This document shows positions 47,201 to 57,543 of a stretch of DNA of 64,000 nt, piece by piece (within the stretch, counting starts at the first letter, position 1; each line of letters opens with the position of its first letter). The stretch comes from Globodera rostochiensis (Eukaryota; Nematoda; Chromadorea; Rhabditida; Heteroderidae), in the NCBI GenBank assembly GCA_018350325.1, contig JAEVLN010000030.1, positions 62,001 to 126,000 of the forward strand, written 5' to 3'. The notes under the pieces are model-generated. The model was not told where the DNA came from, ran no database searches, and worked only from the letters and a program-made list of their open reading frames with translations. The translations under genes were made by a program, and so were the position numbers.

Positions 47201-49609
47201 TTTTAAATGTCGATCCTTAGGGGTGTACTTTCTTTTTTTTGCTTTTGTGAAGAAATATGTTCTAAGGAATACGGCCCAAAAATAGCCTTTTCCGTTGGTT
47301 TGAGCTTTTTTGGTCAAGTTTAAAAAAATATATTTTGCACATTTAGATTTTGACTTTTTGACCAAAAATTTGAAAAAAATATAGAAAATTCATTGATTTC
47401 TGCCTGTTTTTGAAAAATAATTCATCTTTAACTCTGACTTTTAGTGGCTTGAAAAATTAAATTTCGCGTAAAAAATAAATGAAAAAATGGCGGCGCTGAA
47501 ATGGCTGGCTGTAGCGCGATGTGTTGGTCAGGCGGCTAACATTCACGGAATTTTTTCGAATTGTTTAACTTTCCAAAAAATATTAAAACGCGAAAACCTT
47601 TAAATCTTCTTATTAGACGTTAAAAGAAGAGATAAGCAAACTAGAGCACTAAAAGTGCATTTTTCGGTGCATATTTCGGCAGATTTGATGCATATTTCGG
47701 CATTTTTGGCATATTTTAATATTTTGGCCTTTTTTGGAGCATATATATGCGCATATTTTGCAATTTTTGGTGCATATTGGTCGGTCCCTACTAATAAGTT
47801 CTTTAGTTACAACGAAAAGGCAATTATGGTCAAAATCATGCTTTTTGAAGTTGTCGAAACAAAATTGCTTTTTTAATTTTTGAAAAATTGTTTGAGTGTC
47901 GCATTGTCCACTGTCCAATGTCCGGGCGCCACCACTACACCACAACCAGGGGTGGGTCGAAAGAGAAATTTTTCGAAATCGAAATTTTATTCGAAATCGA
48001 AATTTTTTTATTTCGATCTTTTAATTTAATAAACTTAATTGCAAAAATTTTGAATTTAACAATTGAAAAATTAAAAAATATTCAACTTGTTTTTTGGATT
48101 TTGGTTCGAGTCTCGCGGTCAAGTCTCGGACTCGACTTGAGGTCAAGACTCGGCCTCGACTCGAGGTCAAGTCTCGGGCTCGATTCTCGAAAATTCCATT
48201 TGTGCATCATTAATTTTTACACTAAAATTCTTTAATCAAAATGAAGGAAAAGGGAAAGTTTGCAACCGGGTGCCGAGAAACTGGGTTTATTGGCGGCATC
48301 GGTTTCTAACTGGCCTTGTCCTACCCTATCGAAATCTTATCTAGCTTGAAAGCAAAGAAAGTTATTTTTTCTGATGTCATTAAAAGTCAACAAAACTTGG
48401 TTTATGGTTTTTTGGCTAAATATATTATAAAAGAGCATTTGTAAAATTTATTTTAGGGATTGGGAGTTCCAAAAAGCGCTCCGTTAATGACGGTACGTTC
48501 CAATGAGGTGAAAAAGAGCGACGGTTGCCAGCTACTGATTGAAGAACAGTGCAAATGCAAATGGGGAAATTGCTTTCCGCGTAAGGGCCGGGCTGCAAAC
48601 AAATGTTGCACGGATAATTATGATCTGGTGTGCTGTCAGCAGGTAGGGATTTTGATTTTGGACAATAAAAATAAAAATGTTCCGTTAATGGGGGATGGAA
48701 TGTGAAGGCCGACATCACGTATTAGCTATAATCTAAAACTATGGGAAATTGTACGAAAAAATGTTAAATAATATATGGCGTTACGATTTTCACAAATTTT
48801 CAACGAATATTTAGCCCGTGTAAACACGTGTCAAAACACACGGGCAAGGATTACACGGGCTAAAACCCCATGTTGCCCGTGAACCCGTGTTGGCCCAAAA
48901 AACTGGGGTTACGGGCCCCGTGAAAAACTCATACGGGCCCTTGCCCGTGCCCGATCTCTACTCCAACCTGATATTTACGATAAGCAAAAGTACGAATAAT
49001 TAAAAAGTTGTCCAAAGTTGATTAATTGAGTCCGCATTGCCAAAAGGCGCCGTCAGGAAATTAGGAAAGTTTAATTAGAGCATGGAGCGATCAAGATTCT
49101 TAATCGAAATCTTGAAAAAAATTCTAGATTGAAATCTCAGTTTACAAAATTTGGGCTCTATCGAGATTCTCGATCGGTCTTCAAGCCGGGCTCTAGTCAC
49201 CATTTAGGGGTGCAAAATTTCCTGTAAAAAGGGCATTTTAACGAAAAACGAAAAAGGCCAGAACAGAATTCCGCCCATCCCTGATCCAATCCCGATCAAT
49301 GTAATCAACCACGGACCGTGGTTTCCTAATTAAGAAAATGAAAGACATGAAATCACGTTAGATACGATGCTTGAGTTAAAGTCTTTGTCGGTAAACCATT
49401 GCATATCTTAAATTAAGTAAAAAAATGATTGAATTAGTAACATTTTACTTTTAGGGGTCAAATACGGCAGATAATTCCAACGGCAACGCGTCATCAATCA
49501 TCGGTAACAAAATCATTAAATTTAACCTTTACAAACATTTGCAGCTTTCTTCATGGCCACTGCACAGTTTATTGTGGGCCGCATTTTGACGAAGATGGTC
49601 ACCAACTGA
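41252..49609 (+). CDS. Gene C: 751-aa secreted repeat protein with four cysteine modules
   Basis: Eleven exons, total 2256 nt with consistent phase: 41252-41425, 41554-42804, 42879-42911, 43965-43985, 44027-44164, 44263-44325, about 44374-44508, 44571-44711, 48457-48642, 49455-49503, 49545-49609. Signal peptide MLGWWRLLLLYGIAINLG; then about 35 copies of an eight-residue NGPNASDG unit with an N-A-S sequon; a conserved VRQKRE furin-like site (42535-42546); module 1 (CKCNWGNC, CC, CC); a spacer with CKGDKKFYHF; module 2 (CPKCGWEVC...CCDHSRLGEC); module 3 (CHNCEWKM...CCDHETLKNC); module 4 (CKCKWGNC, CC, CC); NSNGNAS; and a hydrophobic end FFMATAQFIVG with a basic tail. Intron 2 appears to use a GC donor (GAG|GCAAGC). 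Secretion and glycosylation are inferred; the molecular role is unknown. A host-directed effector or surface-coat role is speculative. Confidence 0.8.
41563..42470 (+). repeat. 24-bp coding minisatellite in gene C exon 2
   Basis: Tandem units of the type GGAAACGGCCCCAATGCTTCG plus GAC, with variants (GGCGGA, AGCAGA, GTAAATGGAAATGAC). The 24-bp period preserves frame, so copy-number change would lengthen or shorten the protein without disruption. Shorter, diverged versions lie at 25912-26140 and 27840-27960 in gene B. Confidence 0.85.
42912..43964. other. Gene C intron between 33-nt exon and 21-nt microexon
   Basis: It contains a hairpin-repeat copy (43737-43762) and an 79-residue plus-strand ORF at 43006-43245 with hydrophobic character that I regard as accidental. 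Nothing else is recognised. Confidence 0.4.
44712..48456. other. Large repeat-filled gene C intron
   Basis: It holds single ends of the TAGTGATGCACGAGA family (44829, 45790), a hairpin-repeat copy at 45096-45118 and another at 46337-46361, GTACCGA-rich blocks, tRNA-like SINE heads at about 45706-45780 and 46013-46080 (GGCTTAGTGGTTAA with GGTTTAATCCCC), a 15-bp tandem ACTGACGGATTGTCC at 46845-46940, and CATATTTT repeats at 47005-47780. No coding exon is recognised. Confidence 0.5.
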
Positions 49610-50670
49610 GAAGATAAAAATGTTACGGCGAATTGAATTCAGAAATCTGATTTAGCAAAAAACTTTTGAGATTTTAAACTCCGGCACGCTGAATGTTGCT
49701 TACATTTTTAACGTATCCCATTCCTTATTCTTTTATTTATCTCTGTCCCACAATGCTTTTTCAACTTTAAATGGCATCCTTTGAGATCGACGCCTTTAAT
49801 TTTGGTACCTTGGTCTTGATTGGGGGACGTTTCGGCCCCGCCTTCGGACGTTTTGGCCCCACCCTGAAATTTCGTTTTTGCATATTCAACCAAACAATTT
49901 TTATTTAAAAACTTTTTTCAAATGAATTAATAATATAGATGGTCGAGATCGGGATGGGCGGAAATTTGCACGAACACTTTTTCGAAATTTCAAAAATCAA
50001 TTTTGGCCTTAAAATTAGAGTCCGGACCCAAAACCCAAAACCACAACAAAAAAATGGACCAAAAGTTTTTTGGTTTTGGGTCAACTTGGAGTAAAACCCA
50101 AAAGTTTTGATCAAATTTTTGTTTGGTCCATGCCCATTTTTGTACAAAACTTTTGGGTGTCTTCCAGTTGAATTTACACCCCTAAAGATTAGTGTTCGGC
50201 ACGGTATGGTATTACCGCGGTCAATCTCGACCAGGATTGTGTAGTGGTGAGTGGTGGAGACTGTTGGGTAGTTAGGTTGGGGTTCGGACCCGCATCGGTG
50301 AAAGGCTTTTTTCCTACTTTCTGTGAGCATCTATTGTTGGAAAACAATTTCTAAAAATTTTAAAAAATAATACCGAATACCGAAAACCCCCATTTGCCGA
50401 ACACTATTAAAGATAGCATCATCGAATGATTTTTCAATCTGTTTTACAAGAATCCAATAAATAATTGATGGCTTACAAATAATTGTTTTGTCTTTTTGGT
50501 ACTCTTTGGATAAATTTTGAATAGTCCTACAACTAAGGGCCAAGTTTTTATTTCTTTTAATTTAAAATTTACGCAAAAACGAAATTTTTAAAAATTCATC
50601 ACATTTTTCTGTATTTCTGCTTCAAATTTCTTAACAAAGATTGCTAATTTTGTAAACTTGGCGGGCTTTC
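49610..50670. other. Spacer between gene C and the satellite array
   Basis: No gene is seen. It contains a small hAT-like element (50190-50406) and a TTTTGGGTTTTGGGTCAACT-rich stretch near 50020-50160 that resembles part of the satellite unit. Confidence 0.5.
50190..50406. mobile_element. 217-bp hAT-like MITE carrying a tRNA-like segment
   Basis: The termini TAGTGTTCGGCACGG and CATTTGCCGAACACTA are inverted. The flanking 8-mers CTAAAGAT (50182-50189) and TTAAAGAT (50407-50414) differ by one base. The interior has TGTAGTGGTGAGTGG and GGGTTCGGACCC, an A/B-box-like pair. An unpaired right end of this family is at 36285-36300. Confidence 0.7.
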
Positions 50671-53600
50671 ATTCCTAAAAAGAAAAAAGCTTCAAAAAAT
50701 TACCGGTTTGAAAATGCCAAGTTTTTTGGGTTTGTCATGTATGTGGTGTAGAGGACGGTTTGTAGTTGGCGTGATTGACGTGACACTGGTCAGAAAAAGC
50801 GTTGAATAAAATTTTATTAAAAAACCGTTAAGTTTAGGCTTTTTGTTATGTTTTACTAAAAAACTTTTGGGTTTTGTACAAATTTTGGGTTTAGCCAGGC
50901 CAAAAAAACTAAAATCAAAATAAACCCAATTCATTCCTAAAAAGAAAAAAGCTTCAAAAAATTACCGGTTTGAAAATGCCAAGTTTTTTGGGTTTGTCAT
51001 GTATGTGGTGTAGAGGACGGTTTGTAGTTGGCGTGATTGACGTGACACTGGTCAGAAAAAGCGTTGAATAAAATTTTATTAAAAATCGTAAAGTTTAGGC
51101 TTTTTGTTATGTTTTACTAAAAAACTTTTGGGTTTTGTACAAATTTTGGGTTTAGCCAGGCCAAAAAAACTAAAACTAAAATAAACCCAATTCATTCCTA
51201 AAAAGAAAAAAGCTTCAAAAAATTACCGGTTTGAAAATGCCAAGTTTTTTGGGTTTGTCATGTATGTGGTGTAGAGGACGGTTTGTAGTTGGCGTGATTG
51301 ACGTGACACTGGTCAGAAAAAGCGTTGAATAAAATTTTATTAAAAAATCGTAAAGTTTAGGCTTTTTGTTATGTTTTACTAAAAAACTTTTGGGTTTTGT
51401 ACAAATTTTGGGTTTAGCCAGGCCAAAAAAACTAAAACTAAAATAAACCCAATTCATTCCTAAAAAGAAAAAAGCTTCAAAAAATTACCGGTTTGAAAAT
51501 GCCAAGTTTTTTGGGTTTGTCATTTATGTGGTGTAGAGGACGGTTTGTAGTTGGCGTGATTGACGTGACACTGGTCAGAAAAAGCGTTGAATAAAATTTT
51601 ATTAAAAAAATCGTAAAGTTTAGGCTTTTTGTTATGTTTTACTAAAAAACTTTTGGGTTTTGTACAAATTTTGGGTTTAGCCAGGCCAAAAAAACTAAAA
51701 CCAAAATAAACCCAATTCATTCCTAAAAAGAAAAAAGCTTCAAAAAATTACCGGTTTGAAAATGCCAAGTTTTTTGGGTTTGTCATGTATGTGGTGTAGA
51801 GGACGGTTTGTAGTTGGCGTGATTGACGTGACACTGGTCAGAAAAAGCGTTGAATAAAATTTTATTAAAAAATTCGTAGTTTAGGCTTTTTGTTATGTTT
51901 TACTAAAAAACTTTTGGGTTTTGTACAAATTTTGGGTTTAGCCAGGCCAAAAAAAACTAAAACCAAAATAAACCCAATTCATTCCTAAAAAGAAAAAAGC
52001 TTCAAAAAATTACCGGTTTGAAAATGCCAAGTTTTTTGGGTTTGTCATGTATGTGGTGTAGAGGACGGTTTGTAGTTGGCGTGATTGACGTGACACTGGT
52101 CAGAAAAAGCGTTGAATAAAATTTTATTAAAAAAATCGTAAAGTTTAGGCTTTTTGTTATGTTTTACTAAAAAACTTTTGGGTTTTGTACAAATTTTGGG
52201 TTTAGCCAGGCCAAAAAAAACTAAAACCAAAATAAACCCAATTCATTCCTAAAAAGAAAAAAGCTTCAAAAAATTACCGGTTTGAAAATGCCAAGTTTTT
52301 TGGGTTTGTCATGTATGTGGTGTAGAGGACGGTTTGTAGTTGGCGTGATTGACGTGACACTGGTCAGAAAAAGCGTTGAATAAAATTTTATTAAAAAATC
52401 GTAAAGTTTAGGCTTTTTGTTATGTTTTACTAAAAAACTTTTGGGTTTTGTACAAATTTTGGGTTTAGCCAGGCCAAAAAAACTAAAATCAAAATAAACC
52501 CAATTCATTCCTAAAAAGAAAAAAGCTTCAAAAAATTACCGGTTTGAAAATGCCAAGTTTTTTGGGTTTGTCATGTATGTGGTGTAGAGGACGGTTTGTA
52601 GTTGGCGTGATTGACGTGACACTGGTCAGAAAAAGCGTTGAATAAAATTTTATTAAAAATCGTAAAGTTTAGGCTTTTTGTTATGTTTTACTAAAAAACT
52701 TTTGGGTTTTGTACAAATTTTGGGTTTAGCCAGGCCAAAAAAACTAAAACTAAAATAAACCCAATTCATTCCTAAAAAGAAAAAAGCTTCAAAAAATTAC
52801 CGGTTTGAAAATGCCAAGTTTTTTGGGTTTGTCATGTATGTGGTGTAGAGGACGGTTTGTAGTTGGCGTGATTGACGTGACACTGGTCAGAAAAAGCGTT
52901 GAATAAAATTTTATTAAAAAATCGTAAAGTTTAGGCTTTTTGTTATGTTTTACTAAAAAACTTTTGGGTTTTGTACAAATTTTGGGTTTAGCCAGGCCAA
53001 AAAAACTAAAACTAAAATAAACCCAATTCATTCCTAAAAAGAAAAAAGCTTCAAAAAATTACCGGTTTGAAAATGCCAAGTTTTTTGGGTTTGTCATTTA
53101 TGTGGTGTAGAGGACGGTTTGTAGTTGGCGTGATTGACGTGACACTGGTCAGAAAAAGCGTTGAATAAAATTTTATTAAAAAAATCGTAAAGTTTAGGCT
53201 TTTTGTTATGTTTTACTAAAAAACTTTTGGGTTTTGTACAAATTTTGGGTTTAGCCAGGCCAAAAAAACTAAAACCAAAATAAACCCAATTCATTCCTAA
53301 AAAGAAAAAAGCTTCAAAAAATTACCGGTTTGAAAATGCCAAGTTTTTTGGGTTTGTCATGTATGTGGTGTAGAGGACGGTTTGTAGTTGGCGTGATTGA
53401 CGTGACACTGGTCAGAAAAAGCGTTGAATAAAATTTTATTAAAAAATTCGTAGTTTAGGCTTTTTGTTATGTTTTACTAAAAAACTTTTGGGTTTTGTAC
53501 AAATTTTGGGTTTAGCCAGGCCAAAAAAAACTAAAACCAAAATAAACCCAATTCATTCCTAAAAAGAAAAAAGCTTCAAAAAATTACCGGTTTGAAAATG

Positions 53601-54553
53601 CCAAGTTTTTTGGGTTTGTCATTTATGTGGTGTAGAGGACGGTTTGTAGTTGGCGTGATTGACGTGACACTGGTCAGAAAAAGCGTTGAATAAAATTTTA
53701 TTAAAAAATCGTAAAGTTTAGGCTTTTTGTTATGTTTTACTAAAAACTTTTGGGTTTTGTACAAATTTTGGGTTTAGCCAGGCCAAAAAAAACTAAAACC
53801 AAAATAAACCCAATTCATTCCTAAAAAGAAAAAAGCTTCAAAAAAATTACCGGTTTGAAAATGCCAAGTTTTTTGGGTTTGTCATTTATGTGGTGTAGAG
53901 GACGGTTTGTAGTTGGCGTGATTGACGTGACACTGGTCAGAAAAAGCGTTGAATAAAATTTTATTAAAAAATCGTAAAGTTTAGGCTTTTTGTTATGTTT
54001 TACTAAAAAACTTTTGGGTTTTGTACAAATTTTGGGTTTAGCCAGGCCAAAAAAAACTAAAACCAAAATAAACCCAATTCATTCCTAAAAAGAAAAAAGC
54101 TTCAAAAAAATTACCGGTTTGAAAATGCCAAGTCTTTTGGGTTTGTCATTTATGTGGTGTAGAGGACGGTTTGTAGTTGGCGTGATTGACGTGACAATGG
54201 TCAGAAAAAGCGTTGAATAAAATTTTATTAAAAAATCGTAAACTTTAGGCTTTTTGTTATGTTTTACTAAAAAACTTTTGGGTTTTGTACAAATTTTGGG
54301 TTTAGCCAGGCCAAAAAAAACTAAAACCAAAATAAACCCAATTCATTCCTAAAAAGAAAAAAGCTTCAAAAAAATTACCGGTTTGAAAATGCCAAGTTTT
54401 TTGGGTTTGTCATTTATGTGGTGTAGAGGACGGTTTGTAGTTGGCGTGATTGACGTGACACTGGTCAGAAAAAGCGTTGAATAAAATTTTATTAAAAAAT
54501 CGTAAAGTTTAGGCTTTTTGTTATGTTTTACTAAAAAACTTTTGGGTTTTGTA
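50671..54553. repeat. 262-bp satellite array, left part
   Basis: About 15 direct copies of a 262-bp unit starting ATTCCTAAAAAG at roughly 50671, 50932, 51194, 51456, 51718, 51981, 52245, 52506, 52767, 53028, 53291, 53553, 53816, 54080 and 54344. Variants recur every six units (1574 bp), for example the TTCGTAGTTTAGG deletion variant at about 51870 and 53445. The unit is not a multiple of three, so the 60-80 residue minus-strand frames in each copy are not genes. The last unit is cut by the Polinton-like element. Confidence 0.9.
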
Positions 54554-56458
54554 AGCAGTGTTTGGCAACAAATCCGGACAAATCCGGACACAATTCGGCC
54601 CGAACCCCTTCCCTTCCCGGAAACATCCCCCAATCTCCCACTCAAACATCACCAAGCACAAACTGAATCCTTCTCCAAATCCGGCCCACGATCAGGCCAA
54701 AACCGCGCGGGTACGGCGCGGCCAAAAAGGGCGCGGGTACCCCATACCTATTGGAGGGGTCAGATCCTTTGATCTTGCCGCCCTAAGCCAAAACCTATTT
54801 GAGTGGTCGGGGTCTTTGATCTTACCGCCCCAAGCCAAAACCTATTGGAGGGGTCGGTATTTTTGAACTCACCGCCCAAAAGCGAGCGGTTAATTCAGTC
54901 TCAAACAAACCGCCCGGGTATAGCCCGGGTCAAAACCGCCCGGGTCGATTCTTTGAACTCACCGCCACTAAGCCCAAACCTATTGGAGGGTCGGGTCCTT
55001 TGATCTTACCGCCCCAAGCCAAAACCTATTGGGTCCTCTGATCATGCCGCCCACAAAGCCAAACCTATGGGAGGGGTCGGGTCCTTTGAACTTACCGCCA
55101 CCAGACCAAAAGCTGGAATCGTCCGGCCAAAACCTCGCGGGTACCTCGCGGGTCTGAAAACTCGCGGTTCGTTTTTGATCATGCCGCCCCAACCCCAAAC
55201 CTATTGAAGGGGTCAGATCCTTTGAACTTACCGCCACCAAACTCAAACCTATTGGAGGGGGTGGAGTCCTTTGAACATGCCGCCCGCAAAGTCTAAAGCT
55301 ATTGGAAGGGTCTCGGGTTCTTTGGGGAGTCGGGTTCTTTGATCATGCCTCCAAACCAAAACCTATTGGAGGGGTCGTTTTTGATCATGCCGTCCCAAGC
55401 CAAAACCCATTGGAGTCCTTTGATCATGCCGCCCCAAAGAAAAGTTTTGAAAAAGGCGCGGCTGGATTTCTGATCAAACACTCAAACCCCATTGGGCCCA
55501 TTGCCTAATCCAAAATTCAACTTCCCTCCCCCGCCACTCAAGGTCATTAGGGCACCTGTCAATCAAACTTTCGCCGCACACCAAAAATTTTTCCTCTCAC
55601 CTGTCAATCAAACTTCCGCCGCTGAAATTTGCAACATGGAAAGTCGATTTCACTGTTGTGACATTTTTAAATAAGGCATAATGTGATAATACATTTCGTT
55701 AATTTCTTCAATATTTTTTCCACCCGTTATTACCACTTTGCCCGTCCAAAAAATTAAGGTAGTCAATCTTTTTCCTCTTTTGTAGTTTAGACCACAAAAA
55801 TTCAGGCTTATAAAAAACCTATTGAAGGAGACTAACCTTTGATCTTGCCGCCCAAGCCAAAACCTTTTGAGAGGTTCAACTCTTTGATCATGCCGTCCCA
55901 AGCCAAAACCTATTGGAGAGGTCGGGTCCTTTGAACTTACCGCCACTAAACCCAAACTATTCTGTCTTTTGAACATCCCGCCTTCTACCTGACACAAATG
56001 CGAGCGGTTTGCGGTCAATTCAGTCCCAACCAAACCGCGCGGAGTTAAACAACCCTACTTTTTTATGGGGGCCCCAGAACCTATTGGGCCGATTGCCAAA
56101 TTTAATTTCCCTCCCCCGTCCCTCAAGGTCATTAGGGCACCTGTCAATCAAAACTTTTTCCGCGCACTAAAAAAATTTTGACGGGTCACCTGTCAATCAA
56201 ACTTCCGCCGCTCAAAAGTTGCAACAAAAACATTTGGAAAATCGATTTCACTTTTGTGACATTTTTAAATAGGGCATAATGTGATAGTACATTTCGTTAA
56301 TTTCTTCAATATTTTTTCCTCCCGTAATTACCACTTTTCCTGTCCAAAAAATTGGTCGTCAACCTTTTTCCCTTTTTGTAGTTTAGACCACAAAAAATTG
56401 CAGGCTCATAAAAAATCAAATTAAAAATTTTGGTGTTTCGATGTTGAAGTGAAAAGAG

Positions 56459-56590
56459 TGAAACGAACAAATGGGTGAAAAGGGAGAAACACAATTAGGT
56501 GAAAAGGGTGAACACAAAATAGGTGAAAAGAGGTGAAATCGGGTGAAATTTCTCCTAAAAGTATATAGGACATGTGTTTTACGGGGGTAG
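56459..56590 (+). promoter_or_regulatory. GGTGAAA array and TATA-like box in left arm
   Basis: About six GGTGAA(A)-type words spaced roughly 15-20 bp apart (GGGTGAAAAGG, TAGGTGAAAAGG, GAGGTGAAATCGGGTGAAAT) precede AAGTATATAGGACATGTG. The mirror copy is at 60174-60305 and a diverged copy precedes the FLYWCH gene at 58860-58960. Confidence 0.5.
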
Positions 56591-57158
56591 TATGCATAAA
56601 TAAAATGTCAAACTTAAACAGAGGAAATTTTGTACTGGTTAACCAAAACGAAAGTCTACCACTGCCATCTTCCACTCCCGCTCAACACTAAATTAAATTT
56701 ATAATCACCACAGAAAATTGACCACCAAAACAAACACATTTGAACTTTTGATTATCCGCCCGCTAAAAAAAAAGACTGCTGGGATGCATATTTACCAATC
56801 GAAAAAGAACTTGATAATTTTAAGGAAAAAATAAAAATTTAAAATATGGGAAAAAGTAGTGTCTGTTGAAAACAAAGAAAACAAAAAATTACAACACGAA
56901 ACGTTCAAATAACTTCAAGTTATAAGTATTATAAGGAGGTTGACAAATATGAGAGGAGTGGTAAAACACGGTGCTGAATTTTGAGAATTATTATCAAAAT
57001 TATGAGAAATTATGGTCGGAAAAATTAAATTTGATTCTAAATTGATGGTCTGAAATGAGAATAGAATGACAAATATGAAAAACAGTAGAAGAAAACCGAG
57101 AATGACAGTCAAAAGTGTGAGAATATTAGGGGAAAAAGGTGAACCATTCCATTTGAAA

Positions 57159-57169
57159 CCTATAAAAGC
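57159..57169 (+). promoter_or_regulatory. TATA box of ORF1
   Basis: CCTATAAAAGC lies 27-37 bp upstream of the ORF1 ATG at 57196, with a GGTGAACC word at about 57138. Another ATG at 57188 (an overlapping short frame) would probably fall at or before the transcription start. Confidence 0.5.
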
Positions 57170-57195
57170 AAATTCAAATACCAAAACATGATGAA

Positions 57196-57543
57196 ATGTA
57201 TCAATTTAGTCATCAAGTAAGCGATAATACAGCATTTCTGAAAAAGCTAGCTTCCAACAGTTCAGACCGAAAGAAGAACGAATTAATCGAATCTGCAACT
57301 ACCGATCAAATTTTGGCAATTGTTGAAATTTGTGTAAACATTTTGAGTTTTAATTTCAAACTTAATAAACGACAGAAACAAAGACTTGTTCAGTACGCAG
57401 ATTTTTACCGGACTATTGCCAGATCCCGTTCAGAAAAAACAGCAAGAAAGGCGATACAGCAGGGAAGCGGAATAGCATTAGGAGCGATTTTAGTCCCGAT
57501 TTTAAGCGTTCTAGCTCAACATTTGTTAGAAAAAATTATATGA
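57196..57543 (+). CDS. Element ORF1: small protein with basic centre and hydrophobic C-terminus
   Basis: 115 residues. The N-terminal half is mixed (FLKKLASNSSDRKKNELIES, then ATTDQILAIVEICVNILSF), the centre is strongly basic (KLNKRQKQRLVQYADFYRTI, ARSRSEKTARKAIQQGSG), and the C-terminus is a hydrophobic stretch ALGAILVPILSVLAQ. This layout resembles small proteins I associate with invertebrate Polinton/adintovirus-type elements (core-condensing or membrane-active peptides), but the match is from memory of the pattern only. The first 34 codons lie inside the terminal repeat. The stop codon overlaps the ORF2 start (ATGA at 57540-57543), suggesting one transcript. Confidence 0.6.
   Translation: MYQFSHQVSDNTAFLKKLASNSSDRKKNELIESATTDQILAIVEICVNILSFNFKLNKRQKQRLVQYADFYRTIARSRSEKTARKAIQQGSGIALGAILVPILSVLAQHLLEKII

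Larger units (their letters stand above)
54554..57298. repeat. Left terminal inverted repeat (2745 bp)
   Basis: Outer part (54740-55480 and 55810-55970): irregular tandem units around CCTATTGGAGGGGTC, TCCTTTGATC and TTACCGCCCCAAGCCAAAA. Middle: four copies of CACCTGTCAATCAAACTTCC-like words (about 55552, 55598, 56139, 56187). Inner part: a GGTGAAA array (56459-56552), a TATATA box, and ATG at 56608 opening a short frame similar at its start (MSNLN) to the FLYWCH gene. The last 103 bp are the start of ORF1. Confidence 0.85.

Noticed and set aside
50692..54645. Repeated 60-98 aa minus-strand frames (MNWVYF..., MVLVFFGLAKPK...)
   Set aside because: They are readings of the 262-bp satellite unit. 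The period is not a multiple of three, starts vary with single-base changes and no splice or promoter structure is seen.
54518..55508. Several proline-rich frames in the left arm (and the mirrored set in the right arm)
   Set aside because: All derive from the GC-rich tandem units and overlap in different frames on both strands without a preferred one.
56306..56675. Minus-strand frames of 62 and 84 aa in the left arm (and mirror in the right arm)
   Set aside because: They lie antisense over the GGTGAAA array and TATA box, and the sequence is low complexity. The arms are identical, so duplication does not add independent support.
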